Source: Eutreptiella sp. 'Long Island Sound 2002' (Eukaryota; Euglenozoa; Euglenophyceae; Eutreptiales; Eutreptiaceae). From it: a stretch of 64,000 nt of DNA. Positions within the stretch are counted from its first letter, which is position 1, and the number at the start of each line of letters is the position of its first letter. The stretch spans positions 16,985,786 through 17,049,785 of the forward strand of contig OZ038385.1 in NCBI GenBank assembly GCA_964036045.1, read 5' to 3'. The notes below the pieces were generated by a model. It saw nothing but the letters and a program-made list of their open reading frames with translations, did no database searches and was not told the DNA's origin. Position numbers and translations under genes: made by a program. Positions 51,040-61,900 of this stretch are shown piece by piece.

Positions 51040-54000
51040 CAGGCATGATCCCCAAATTCCTGATCGACCATTACTTGATGTAGGGTCGCTTGTCTCCTCT
51101 CCCCTGGATCCGGCAGCGGATCCTTCTGTTGTAGTGGACGAGGTTGGTGTACAGTCCAAGCACAGGGCTCGTCAGTTTGTCACGAAGCTGTGGGTCTCTG
51201 ATTGCAAGGGAAATTTCCACCTCGCCACTTGTTTGTGTGATAATGGATCGGAGGTAAATCTCCAATCCAATGCATTCTTACCTGACGACTGCGTGTTCGA
51301 GTCGCCCCATCCTGTTACCCTCGAGGGAGTTTCTGGACATTCTCTCGCAGGTGGGCAACGCGGTTGTTATATATCCACCCATTTGGTCGCTCAAGACCTT
51401 TGGGAAGAGCAAAATGTGGAAGAAGTTGTCCTTAAGGATGACTACTTCTACCGTGCTGACATAAAATATGACCTTTATTTGGGGCATCCTTGGCTTCGTA
51501 AGAACAGGGTAGCGCCCGTAGGTCATCGTCGTTGTTTTTTGCTGGAGTCAGGTCCCTTGGAGCGTCCTGAATTTCGTTTTTTGCACGCCGGGTTTAAAAG
51601 TGCAGAAGAATTTTTGAAGCAAAAAGTGACACCGAAATTTGGTGAAGATGTCACCATTGCAGAGGTGAATGGGAGTGCCGATTACTCCCAAGAGTTAGAA
51701 TGTCTTCGTAGGGACTCCCAGCCACGACGCCCTTCGCGCTGGCACTCTTCATCCTACAGAGTTGTCGACAAATGGCGCGATGCAATTTGTGAATACTTCC
51801 ATGAACATCATTCTTTTTGGCCTCAGTATGATGCATTTGCTAACCGCACGAACAAGCGCTTTGACAAGCACTTCAGCGACGCTTGGACCCACAAATGGGA
51901 CAAGAAGTTGTGGATTAATCCTCCGTTTCACCTAATCCAGCAGGTCATCCATAAGATCAAGCAAGATAAGACCCAGGCAATTTTAGTTGTGCCTTTGTGG
52001 GACGACAAGCCTTGGTTTCAGGAATTACAGGACATTTGTGTTGATTACATCGAACTTCCCAGGAAGATTAAGCTGTATGCCAGGGACGACACAGGTCCCC
52101 TGCCACAGCGCTCCTGGAGTTCGCTTGCATTCCTGGTGGATGGAAAGCTTTCTGACTCTAATTCTGCTGATTCAAGTACAGATTCCTGTGTTGGGTCTGA
52201 ATCTGAGGTTGAGCGTGGTACTGATGATGAATCTATTTTTTCTGATTTTTGTTCGTCAGATACCCAAGGTGATTCAACGTCCAATGGATCCGCCTCGTCT
52301 CCCTCTTCCCCAATAAGGTCGACATCGAAAAGAATCTTCAGTGCACGGGCGAGGAAAAATCTCCAATCGCGCCGCAAATTCAGAGTTTTTTATGAAAAAC
52401 CCCCTGTGGAAGCTTTCATGGATCCTTTTGAGGAGCTGGATCGCGAGGAAAATCTCTGGGATTTCGACACGAGACCCACCTATCTTCAAGAGGCAGTTGA
52501 TACGGACCTGTTTAGGGACATCCGTAAGAAGATTCTTCCTGCCAAAGCCGAAGAAGTCGCCAAAGTTTTTTCGACAGTAATTCCTGGCGATCAGGTGGAC
52601 ACTGAATTGTGTTCGAGATCAAGAGAAAAGATTTTTGAGGAACGGAAGGACACAACCCTTTCAGGGAAGTTGATCAAAGACCCCCCTGTCCGTGGACAGT
52701 TCGGTGAAGCCTTCATCGAGCTTCGTGAAGGGTACAAGGCAAAAAAACAGCGCCCTTATGAAAATCATGGACACAAACATGAGATTCTCAGAAAAATCAT
52801 TGAGAGAAATCTCAGGGAATTTGGTTGGCTTGAGGGTTGTATGACCAGCGAATGGTGCTGTTCACCCTTCACAGTCCCGAAGCCACCGCCTGCAGACCAG
52901 AACACCATTGATGGTTGGCGAATGGTTGTTGATTTTCGCAATCTCAACGCCGAAACCAAGGCGGATTCACACCCCCTGCCCCTCATTGAGGAGGAAATCG
53001 CCAAGAGGGCAAGAGGTCGTTTGTTCTCTGTGCTGGATCTCCGTCACGGCTTTCACCAAATGCCGTTGAGGAAGGACAGCAGACCTCTCACCTGTATGTG
53101 CACGCCATGTGGCCCAGTCCAATGGACCGTCATGCCCATGGGATTGAAGAACGCCCCCTCATTTTTTCAAAGAATGATGGAGGATGTGCTGTTCACAACC
53201 CATCCTGAGCTCCGTGCCTTCGTGAGTGTGTACATAGATGACATAATCATCGCGACGGAGGGGGAGGGACTGACCGAAGCCGAGCTGGTGGCCCTACATG
53301 AGAAGCAGCTGAACCAAGTTTTGGATATTCTTGACGCCAATCAGCTGATTTGTGGGCCAAAGAAGGGAAAATTGTTTTTAAAATCAGTCGAATTTTGTGG
53401 TTCTCTCCTAGAGAATGGCACTCGACGACCCAGTCCAGGGAAGCTCGTCGCTATTCAGAAGTGGAAGCGCCCTGAGACGATCACGGAGTTGCGAGGATTC
53501 CTAGGTTGTTGCAATTTTTACCACACTTTTGTGCCGAATTATGCCAAATTTGCTGCCCCCCTCACTGAATTATTGAAGGTAGGGAGAGATGCAGGCAAGG
53601 CAGGTTCAAAGGTTCGTGTCAAGTGGACTGACGAGTGCGAGGAGGCCTTCCATCACTTGAAGGCAGCCCTCTGCGAAGTCGCCACGTTGCATGTGCCCCA
53701 ATTTGACAGACCCTTCTACATTAGAACCGACGCATCTAGGTACGCGATCGGAGCTGTCCTTGAACAGGTTGATGAAGCCACCGGCGATCATTACCCTCTT
53801 GCATTTTGGTCACGGAAGCTAGCCCCACGCCAAATGCAATGGTCGCCGCGTGAGCAAGAAACGTACGCCATCATCTGTGCTTTAAAAAATTACCAATCGT
53901 GGGTTGGCACCAATCGAGTCGAGGTCCTGACGGATCATCGATCTCTGGAGTATTGGGCCACCGAACACATTGATACTGTCGCGAGCCCAGCTGGTCGACG

Positions 54001-55498
54001 GGCCAGATGGCACGAATTTCTCTCTCTGTTTGACCTCCATGTGTCGTATTTGCCTGGTAAACATAACACGGTAGCGGATGCTCTGAGCCGATGGGCTTAC
54101 CCCGCCTCAGAGGGGCTGCAAAGTACCAACATCCATGGTACGGAGCAGGACCGCCATGTAATCATCGAATGGGATCAGGAAGAAAAGAAACTCATTCGAC
54201 GTGCATGCATGCAGTGCGCTGTTAAACAGCACGCATTGCCGTGTCACGACATCACGGCCATCACAGATCCAGCGCATGCTCACGAGATCTGCACCAAAAC
54301 GCTGAAAGTCGTGGAAAAGGTCACCGATCCATCCTCAGGGGATGTGAAACGGTTTGACTATACCCGACGAGTAAGTAGATTTCGGTTGATCGAGGGCATT
54401 AAGCGTCGAGATCCGGCCAAAACTCCACCCCTGCCTAAGGATTCCCTGATCATCCGTGACTGGACGTCCGATTACCTGCAGGATCCCATGTTTAAAGAGG
54501 TCTTTGGAAATCTCAAATCCAAAGATGCTCACAGGGATGGGATTTTTGCAGAGTACTCGTTGGATGGGGGGAAGCTGTGGATGGAGGGTAAATTGTGTGT
54601 GCCAGACGCCCTAGCCCCCCGAGTGTTAAACTGGTGGCACAAATGGGAGTCCCCCCACGCACATGGCCGTCGACTGTGGTCGATGATTAAGCATAGGTTG
54701 TTTGGATCGAGGCTCTACACTCATTGCATGAAAGTAGCTGCCGGATGTGCCCAATGTGCTGTCTCGACGCCTCCCAGCGCGAAGAAGCACGGCCATCTGA
54801 GGCCTCATCCTATTCCGGAGCGTCTCTTTAACAGAGTCACCAGTGATTTCTTCTATCTCGGTGAACTCGATGACGAAGAGTGCCATTGGACTAACAAAAA
54901 AGTCAATGGTGTGCTCCTTATTCAGTGCCGTCATTCCGGCTACATTCAAGTGTTGCCTTGCAACATTGAGTCGATGACTGGCAAGGCTGCCGCCAAATGG
55001 TGCGCGCAGACCTGGATGGGAGGTTGGGACGTCCCATCCGAGGTGGTCACGGACTCAGGCAAAGAGTACACCTCCGAATGGTGGAGAGAATTGTGTGCTC
55101 GCCTTGGAATCCACCACCTCAGGTGTGAAATCCACTCGCATCGAGCGCTGCCTGGCGAAAGAGCCGGCCGCTCTGTTATAAATATGCTTCGTAAGGAGCT
55201 CGCGAGTGAGAAGGATTTCCACTGGCTTGAAGTTCTCTTCGCATTGCTTCGCCGTTACCACAACACGCCTTTGTATCATGGCCTTTCTCCAAATGAAATT
55301 GTCTTTGGACGAAAGAAGTGTTGGTGGAACATGCCGTTGAATAATCCTCGCCCCTGTAAGGATGCTTCGCTGTTTTTGGACGAAGTCCAACGAGCAGATA
55401 AATCTGTGTCGAAATTAATCGGGAAGCATCAAGCTGACTGGCTTTGGGTTCAAAATCAAGGTCGAAAAAACCCCCACAATTTTGAAGTCGATGATTGA
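51005..55498 (+). CDS. pol: Gypsy-C pol: protease, methyltransferase-like domain, RT, RNase H, integrase
   Basis: Open from the codon after the gag UAG to a TGA at 55496-55498, with no other stop. The protease-like site reads CDNGSE (about 51235-51252), an unusual D-N-G-S. The methyltransferase-like domain (about 51770-52150) has YDAFANRTN, INPPF (NPPF at 51917-51928) and ILVVPLWDDKPWF. RT has YIDD (53231-53242). RNase H has RTDASRYAIG (about 53722). Integrase shows an H-H-C-C zinc motif (about 54637-54765), then Asp in VTSDFF, Asp in VTDSGKEY and Glu in PGERAGR. The TGA at 55496 interrupts the post-integrase region: the same frame continues VWLRKSE, where family members usually have an uninterrupted D-x-V-W-L. 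That stop may be a late mutation. The rest was lost to Gypsy-D. Confidence 0.88.
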   Translation, partial: GSHENRPSPGDFRHDPQIPDRPLLDVGSLVSSPLDPAADPSVVVDEVGVQSKHRARQFVTKLWVSDCKGNFHLATCLCDNGSEVNLQSNAFLPDDCVFESPHPVTLEGVSGHSLAGGQRGCYISTHLVAQDLWEEQNVEEVVLKDDYFYRADIKYDLYLGHPWLRKNRVAPVGHRRCFLLESGPLERPEFRFLHAGFKSAEEFLKQKVTPKFGEDVTIAEVNGSADYSQELECLRRDSQPRRPSRWHSSSYRVVDKWRDAICEYFHEHHSFWPQYDAFANRTNKRFDKHFSDAWTHKWDKKLWINPPFHLIQQVIHKIKQDKTQAILVVPLWDDKPWFQELQDICVDYIELPRKIKLYARDDTGPLPQRSWSSLAFLVDGKLSDSNSADSSTDSCVGSESEVERGTDDESIFSDFCSSDTQGDSTSNGSASSPSSPIRSTSKRIFSARARKNLQSRRKFRVFYEKPPVEAFMDPFEELDREENLWDFDTRPTYLQEAVDTDLFRDIRKKILPAKAEEVAKVFSTVIPGDQVDTELCSRSREKIFEERKDTTLSGKLIKDPPVRGQFGEAFIELREGYKAKKQRPYENHGHKHEILRKIIERNLREFGWLEGCMTSEWCCSPFTVPKPPPADQNTIDGWRMVVDFRNLNAETKADSHPLPLIEEEIAKRARGRLFSVLDLRHGFHQMPLRKDSRPLTCMCTPCGPVQWTVMPMGLKNAPSFFQRMMEDVLFTTHPELRAFVSVYIDDIIIATEGEGLTEAELVALHEKQLNQVLDILDANQLICGPKKGKLFLKSVEFCGSLLENGTRRPSPGKLVAIQKWKRPETITELRGFLGCCNFYHTFVPNYAKFAAPLTELLKVGRDAGKAGSKVRVKWTDECEEAFHHLKAALCEVATLHVPQFDRPFYIRTDASRYAIGAVLEQVDEATGDHYPLAFWSRKLAPRQMQWSPREQETYAIICALKNYQSWVGTNRVEVLTDHRSLEYWATEHIDTVASPAGRRARWHEFLSLFDLHVSYLPGKHNTVADALSRWAYPASEGLQSTNIHGTEQDRHVIIEWDQEEKKLIRRACMQCAVKQHALPCHDITAITDPAHAHEICTKTLKVVEKVTDPSSGDVKRFDYTRRVSRFRLIEGIKRRDPAKTPPLPKDSLIIRDWTSDYLQDPMFKEVFGNLKSKDAHRDGIFAEYSLDGGKLWMEGKLCVPDALAPRVLNWWHKWESPHAHGRRLWSMIKHRLFGSRLYTHCMKVAAGCAQCAVSTPPSAKKHGHLRPHPIPERLFNRVTSDFFYLGELDDEECHWTNKKVNGVLLIQCRHSGYIQVLPCNIESMTGKAAAKWCAQTWMGGWDVPSEVVTDSGKEYTSEWWRELCARLGIHHLRCEIHSHRALPGERAGRSVINMLRKELASEKDFHWLEVLFALLRRYHNTPLYHGLSPNEIVFGRKKCWWNMPLNNPRPCKDASLFLDEVQRADKSVSKLIGKHQADWLWVQNQGRKNPHNFEVDD

Positions 55499-55646
55499 GT
55501 TTGGCTTCGAAAATCCGAAACCACCCTGGACGGAGATGACAAGCTTCTTCCCTTGTGGTGAAGCGGTACCCAGAACCCCATGGCCAGGTTACGGCATACA
55601 ACCGGTCTCCGGTCCACTAACCCCATGCACGGCGTGTTCCGTGCCG
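55499..55646 (+). pseudogene. Remnant of Gypsy-C pol after premature TGA
   Basis: The frame continues VWLRKSETTLDGDDKLLP and further to the junction with the Gypsy-D LTR. It is the start of the integrase C-terminal domain, separated from pol by one TGA. Confidence 0.6.
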
Positions 55647-58600
55647 TGAAGCCCCGCATCGGCAACCGATGCACCGCCAGCGGAGATTTGTGTATCAGAA
55701 TATCAGGAATCAACAGGGTTTTATTTTCATAATGCTTCCGTCAATTTTTATGCTTCCGTTCCGATACTCACTGTTTTGACTGCTGGCGGTTGGTTCGCGA
55801 CTTTACCGTAACCGCCAGATTAACTGTTTATAATGGAAATTTTAACGTTATCCGCGACGAAGGCTCCAAAGTCGCCAGGAACTGCATGGATGCTTCCGCC
55901 ATTTTCATAATTAATACTCGCAACCTTAATCCGAATTTTTCAGGATGTCGAAATCGGATTTTCGACTTCGACATCCCCGCACTTGATTTGACCTCTTTCG
56001 AGTGGACCTACGTGCTTCCGTATGCACGAATCAACTTCCCTTTTATCCTGCCCTCCATTTGTCTTAAAGATATGGGCAAAATAAAGTTGATTCGTGAGGC
56101 CACTTGTGAAGGTCATATCTCGTGTTGCTTGCGAGGATTTACGATAAGGAAACGTGGGATGTATTCACAATACTCCCGACGTAATTTAGGAAGCTTCATA
56201 TGCCTTGCGTTTCTACACATGCGCGCTAGTGTAATGGATCATGGTCAAGAGGGTAGAGTTTGCGTTACAACTCTATGACCATGATATTGCGTGCGTTAAG
56301 ATAACTTTCGAGTGTAGCGCGCAAGTGTTGGTGTTGCTTAGGAACTCTCCTTGAGTTCCTATGAGCAATTGACACAAAGTTATGCCCTTGGAGGGGCATG
56401 ACATATCGTGGTGGGAGCTACATTTTTGGGCAATATTTGGTATGTGCCATGTGTTGTGTTGCGTGCCCATTTGGCGGGCCCATTGCTCCAAGACAAGCCC
56501 GCCAATGGACCTCATATTGTGCAAGCCCCTTCTCCGTACTCCCTACGGTCAATTGCAAGCCTAACCTTCGTGAAGGGAAGCTTGTGTGGTGATCCCGAAG
56601 CGATGCGTTGGGAGCAAGGTGTGTATTTTACATTTTTCCATATTTTCATGTGCCCACTTGGGAAGCAGCGCTCGTAACCTTTCAAGGCGCCCCAAGTGGA
56701 GCACATACGTGGGATCGAAGGTCATTGGTGTCAAGTCATTGTGTGTAGAAGGATTAAGTGATTGCACGATCCAAGCCGGAGATATTATAATATAATTGTA
56801 GGCCTTTCAAGGCACTTTTGTGTGTCATTGTGTCAATTTTGCCATTTTTGGCTCGTCATGATGTCAAGTAGCGACCGTGTATCTCAACGTCGCGCTCAAT
56901 TGACATCATGACCCAAGTATGATATGAGGGTACATACTTCGGTAGCCAACATATCTTGGACCCGGCGAATAACTCCTCTTAGGCTTGGCATACCGTGGCC
57001 GCCATGTTGGCGATTTGGGACCATCCCAAATCATGGGCTCACTTGGCGACCCTGCCATTCCCAATACCGGAGGAGTTAGGCGACGCCCCAAAGATATGTT
57101 GGACATATATGACTTGATACCGATCCTATGGCACACTCCGGTCCGAGCCGGGCATGTGCCTCATTTGCCCTAACCATGAGTGTGCGCAATTTTGGCCATT
57201 TTGAGCATTTTTCCACTTTCGCTGCCCGCCGTGCCCCATGTTCTAACCTTCGTGCACGCCGGACGCATGGACCAATGGACCGTATATGACATGGGTGTTA
57301 TGGGTAATGGTCCCCATGGTCCACACACCACGTGGGCGAAGCGGAGCCGCCTTCGTCAAGGCGCTAGGCCAAATTGAGTATGGGCAATTTTGCCATTTTT
57401 GCATTTGTGGACCCAATTGGGATCGTCACCACGCCGGGTGGCATGGAGATCTTTGAGAGCCAAGGGCATGGGAGTCTCCGTTGGACTCCCGGTGGATCAC
57501 GTATGGAATGCCGGATCCGATCTCCAAGCCGGCGTGGAGATACACTATCGGGAGCACACTGAATTTTGGCTCATTTCAGGCAGCCAAAATGACCCAATTT
57601 TGGGACCCCAATTTCCCCCTTCCATGTGGTCAATTGGCGGCCCCATTTCTCTAAGCCCATAGGGAGCCCGGACCTAAATCCAAGTTGTACACTCAGATAA
57701 AGGTCCTAGGTCCTGCCTCCTACCCTGTGAGCCATTGGCCTTACCTTGGCCGGGCGAGCCACGCATGGGAATGACGCCAATTTTGGTGATTTTGGCATCA
57801 TGACCCCACTTGACTCATCCGTGTTGCCCTGATGCCGGGACCTCAGAGGGAACCAGGTTGGGTGAGGGCTCCAGGGAGTTCGTACTCGAAGGGCATAGGG
57901 TCAGTTGCCTCGTCCCTACCTCTGGCGGGTCCGGACGAGGGGTCAATTTTGGAGTTTTTTAGGCTAATTTCAGTTTGGGCTGAAACAGCCCATTTTCAGC
58001 TACCAACTCCTGAGGGATAATGGCGGGGCCATATCTCTGGCTCAGAGTGGAGTTGGGACCTGCCGTTAAGGGAGCATAGGGAGCCACTGTCGGTTGACCT
58101 GGGAGCCCCTTGGTTCCCAGGAACTCGCCTGTGGCTAGGCGGGACACCTCTCCCATTGGCAGGGTTTCAGGGTCCGGACTGAGCGGGGCATGGGTTGTGT
58201 TTGAGCCCCCGCCCCCATCAGCCACTGAGAGGGTCGGACCTGGGATTGGGATATGAGTCGGGACTGAGTGTCTACTGTCCCTTGATGCCCTTACCCCAGT
58301 CCAGTCTTAACCCCATGTGTACATATCCTGATGTGTTGCTGTACATACTTTCGTTCCCTCTTTGCAGAGTGGCAAGGATTCTGAAACGCTTTGTCACATG
58401 ACACAGGCGTATTGATGCCCTTGTGAGCGTAGTGCCTTGCCTGCCTGCTCACTTGTGCGTGTCACCGCAGCGTCCCGTGGCCGGCCCCCCACGGGAACGC
58501 GTCAAAAGCGTTTCACCGCCGCGGGGTTACCCAACCCTCGCGTGCCACTCGGGGCCGCAGACCCCGAGCAGCGCGTCGCAGCAGCGCGGCGCAGCTCGCA

Positions 58601-58955
58601 GCTCGCAGCGCAGCGCAGCGTCTCGCAGCGCAGCGCAGCAGCTCGCAGCGCCACTCAGCGACAGCGCCGAGTTCGCCACGGAGCCCGCAGCGCCGTCCAG
58701 AACATCGTCCTGACCGCGCAGCGCCCGTGGAAGAGGTGCACAGACCAGGACTCCTGCATCAGCCCCATCGGCCGACCCGGAGTCCCCACGGCCGACCAGT
58801 AAGGCCGCGTCAACCACCTCCACAACCACCGGCTGACCAGCACCAGCCGCACTTCCAATCCAGTGCTGCAGCACCCTCCTCAACAACCACAACAAGTTCG
58901 TTGAGTTGAACAAGTGCACGTCAAGGACCTCAAGATCAACAACGCCCCCGCTGCC
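55647..58955 (+). repeat. Gypsy-D 5' LTR and leader
   Basis: The start TGAAGCC and the first kilobase align in order with the Gypsy-A LTR (shared blocks include TTCAGGATGTCGAAATCGG-like and GACATATCGTGGTGGGAGC-like stretches). The LTR 3' end is not defined: no TGGTAGCAGAGG is present between 58000 and 58960, so this element may use another primer tRNA. A GCAGC-rich simple repeat (about 58560-58670) lies in the leader. No host gene is visible. Confidence 0.65.
58560..58670 (+). repeat. GCAGC-rich simple repeat
   Basis: Repeated GCAGCGCAGC and CTCGCAGC units form a low-complexity GC-rich stretch in the Gypsy-D leader. It probably gives rise to the long Arg/Ala/Ser-rich open frames seen here on both strands. 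Confidence 0.7.
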
Positions 58956-61900
58956 ATGGTCAATTGGCAGGAAGCGGGTAGGACGTGGCCGCGGCCCCAC
59001 CCCCATGCAGCACGCCTGCTGCGTGGGTTGGTTTGGGACCTGCATTACCGCCACAGCAACCCCCAGTGCGAAGGGGGCATGCCCAGGAGCTTCGAGCTCC
59101 GCACGGACATCGCCCCCGACCGCCTGCAGGCCGTGGAGGACTGGCTGCGGGCGGAGGGGTACGAGTACCGCCACCAGCAGAGGCGCTGGAGGGCGTGGAC
59201 CCGGCCGGACAGGCCCGGGGAAGGGCTGCGTCCCGACGGGATTGAGGAGGACGAGGAGCCCAACGCCTACCCGTCGGGCGCCTCGATCAACGTCTCCCTG
59301 TGGGACGTGATCGAGAAGAAGTTCCCGGAACCGGGGAACGAGCGCAGGCTGCAGGGCAGCAGCAGCGCGTCTCCGGCGACGGAGAAGAGGTCCGCCGGGG
59401 ACAAGAAGAGGGACCGGAGGTGGCGGGAGTACCAGGAGTCCCTGGCTGCCGAAGCCGCCCAAGGCGCCAAGGGCGGAACCCCAGCCCCCAGTCCCCAAAG
59501 GCCCAATGGTGGACACCACCCCGGCTCCACCACCCTTGGCGACTACATCCAAGTCGCCAAGCAGACCCAGGCCAAGCCCCGTTCGCTGCTCCTGAAGGCC
59601 CGGCAGGCCTCAGCAGGCCCCAGCAGCGACATCGAGTCGGCCCACCGCGGGAGGACGCCGGCCGACCAGGCCAGCTCCAGCAGCAGCGTCGCTCCCGAAA
59701 GGGACGTGGCGCGCGCCTGTGAGCGCGCCTGTGGGGTGCCCTGCAACCGTCGGGTTGCCCGGCAACGGGCCAAGCAGTACAGCGCTGCTGTGGAGGGCGC
59801 CGCCGGCATCGCCCAGGAGGAGGCTGCGCAGTGGGCGCATGGCATGGCCATCCACACCCAGACCGTGGCGGCCATCGCGGCTGGACTCACGGCCGTGGCC
59901 GCCCATAGTGCAGCAACTGCCCGGGTCAACGGTGAGTTGGCGGCAGTCGACGAGGAGGCCCGCCTGACGCAGGAGGCCATTGCCTGCAAGGAGGCCGAGG
60001 TGAAGGCGCTGGCAGAGGCGCTTGCCCAAGAGAGGGCAAAGAAGGAGGCGGAGGAAAGGGCCCACGCCGAAGCGACGGCTAAGGCCCAGGAGGATGCCGC
60101 CAAGAAGGAAGCCATCGAGGCCGCGCGACGGAAGGTCGCTGAGGAGAAGGCCAAGACGGAGGCGGAGCTGGCGGCGTTGGAGGCGCAGAAGGCGCAGCTG
60201 CTGCAGGCCCGGGAAGCCGAGGCGGCTCGTGCTCGGGAAGAGGCCGAGGCGCGAGCTGCCGCAGCCACCGCCGCCGCAATGGAGGAGGCAGAGGCCAAAC
60301 TCCGCCACGAGACTCCCCCGGGAGGATCGCGAGTGGAGACCCTTCGAAGGCTTTTCGAAGGGGACGCCTCCTCCAGGATGAAGCTGGATGAGGCGGACAC
60401 GGGCAGCAGTGGGAGCGGTAGCACCACCGCCCGTCGACGGAGGAAGGGCAAGGGGAAGACCCCCGAGAGGCCGCGGAGGGCAGCGGGTGGGCACCCCCAT
60501 GACAGTGACCCCTTCTTCACCGCCAGTGACGGGGACGAACGAGGCCGTCGACATCGCCAAGTGGTGGCTTGGACGGGTGGAAGTGGCGGAGACGTCCCCA
60601 TGGAAGGTGAGGATGAGGATCCCCCTCCTCCCTACCGGAGCTCCGAGTCCTCCGTGACCGAGACGCCCAGGTGGGGCGACATGGACGAGGATGACGACAT
60701 GGAGTTCGGCATCACGCGCCCATCCTCGGACCCACCGAGGCGACCCGGCGGAGACCCACCGGGACCCCCTGGCGGAGGACCTTCAGGACCCCCTGGAGGA
60801 CGCCCACCAAGTGGACCCCCTGGAGGCGGACCACCGGGCGGGGGAGGACCCCCTGGACCGGGCGGACCCGGCGGAGGCCCTCCTGGAGGACCCCCTGGGG
60901 ACCCCGACGACCCACCAGGGAACGGAGACCCGGGTGCCACCTGGTGGTGGATTGTCTACCTCCGCAGGAGGGTCTTTGCCCTCGAATGCGAGGTAGACAC
61001 GGGCAAGACCGAGATGGCTCGCATCTCCACGGTCGCCTCGCGCGCGCAGAAGGACCTGGACATCGCCAGGGCCGAGACCAAGTCGCTGACCAACGTCGTC
61101 AGCGGCCTGCAGGAGAGGCTGGATGCGCTGGAAGCCCGTGGGAGAGTCGGCAGCGACCACCCACCCCTGGAGTCAGGCTCGTCGGACGACGGCTGGGGAC
61201 CCGGACCAGGTCCAGGCAGACCCCACGCCCCCGGCGGAGCTCCCAGGAGTCGCCCCAGCGCCAGTGCCCCCTCTCTCAGCGCCCCCTCTCACCACAGCGC
61301 GGGCCGCCGCAACGAGCGCGTGCCGCCCGGCAGCGGCAGTGAGGAATGGCGCGATGAGTGGCTCAGCGCGGACTACCACAACCGCCGTGCCCCACCGCGG
61401 ACGCCTGTACGCCCCCGACGACCGCCACCAGCCCCGGCACCAATCCCCAGGGCTGGAGGACGTTATGGTGGACTCAGGGATGAAGTCCCCAGAGGAGACG
61501 TGGATTGGGATGTTGGCGAAGGTGAGGACCTGGACCTGGACCTGGACCTGGAGGAGTTCGACATCAGCCCGCCGCGTGGTGTACGACGGGAGGCCGCTGA
61601 ACGCAGCCGCCGGCGCCGTGATGAGGATGCGTACATGGATGCAGTACGGCGTGAACATCTCGGTTCAGCGTACGTGGAGGAGCCGCGGCGTAGCCACAGG
61701 GATTCCATGGAGGAGATGGACGTGGCGGCCGTGGGAGTCCGTGGGCGAGGCCGATGGGAACCTCGGTCGACCTCGCGGCCGGCGTTCATGGTCTCTAAGG
61801 CCGCGGACGCCGCCGTGTGGGAAGACTTGAAGGACATCAAGCCCCCCATGTACGATGGCAACCCCCTCAACCTCGACCGCTTCTTGGAGAAGCTGGACGA

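Larger units (their letters stand above)
47601..55646 (+). mobile_element. Gypsy-C: Ty3/gypsy element inserted in Gypsy-B, 3' end displaced by Gypsy-D
   Basis: A 5' LTR (47601-48132), primer-binding site, gag and pol in one frame are present. At 55647 an LTR of the Gypsy-A/D type begins, so the integrase end, polypurine tract and 3' LTR of Gypsy-C are not visible. The left boundary is sharp: the coding sequence of Gypsy-B stops exactly where the LTR starts TGTAAGTGC. The insertion order is therefore B, then C, then D. Confidence 0.85.

Noticed and set aside
59543-60601. Long minus-strand open frames opposite Gypsy-D gag (up to about 350 codons).
   Set aside because: The GC-rich Ala/Glu/Lys codons create open antisense frames. 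They are low-complexity Ser/Ala/Arg sequence without domains.
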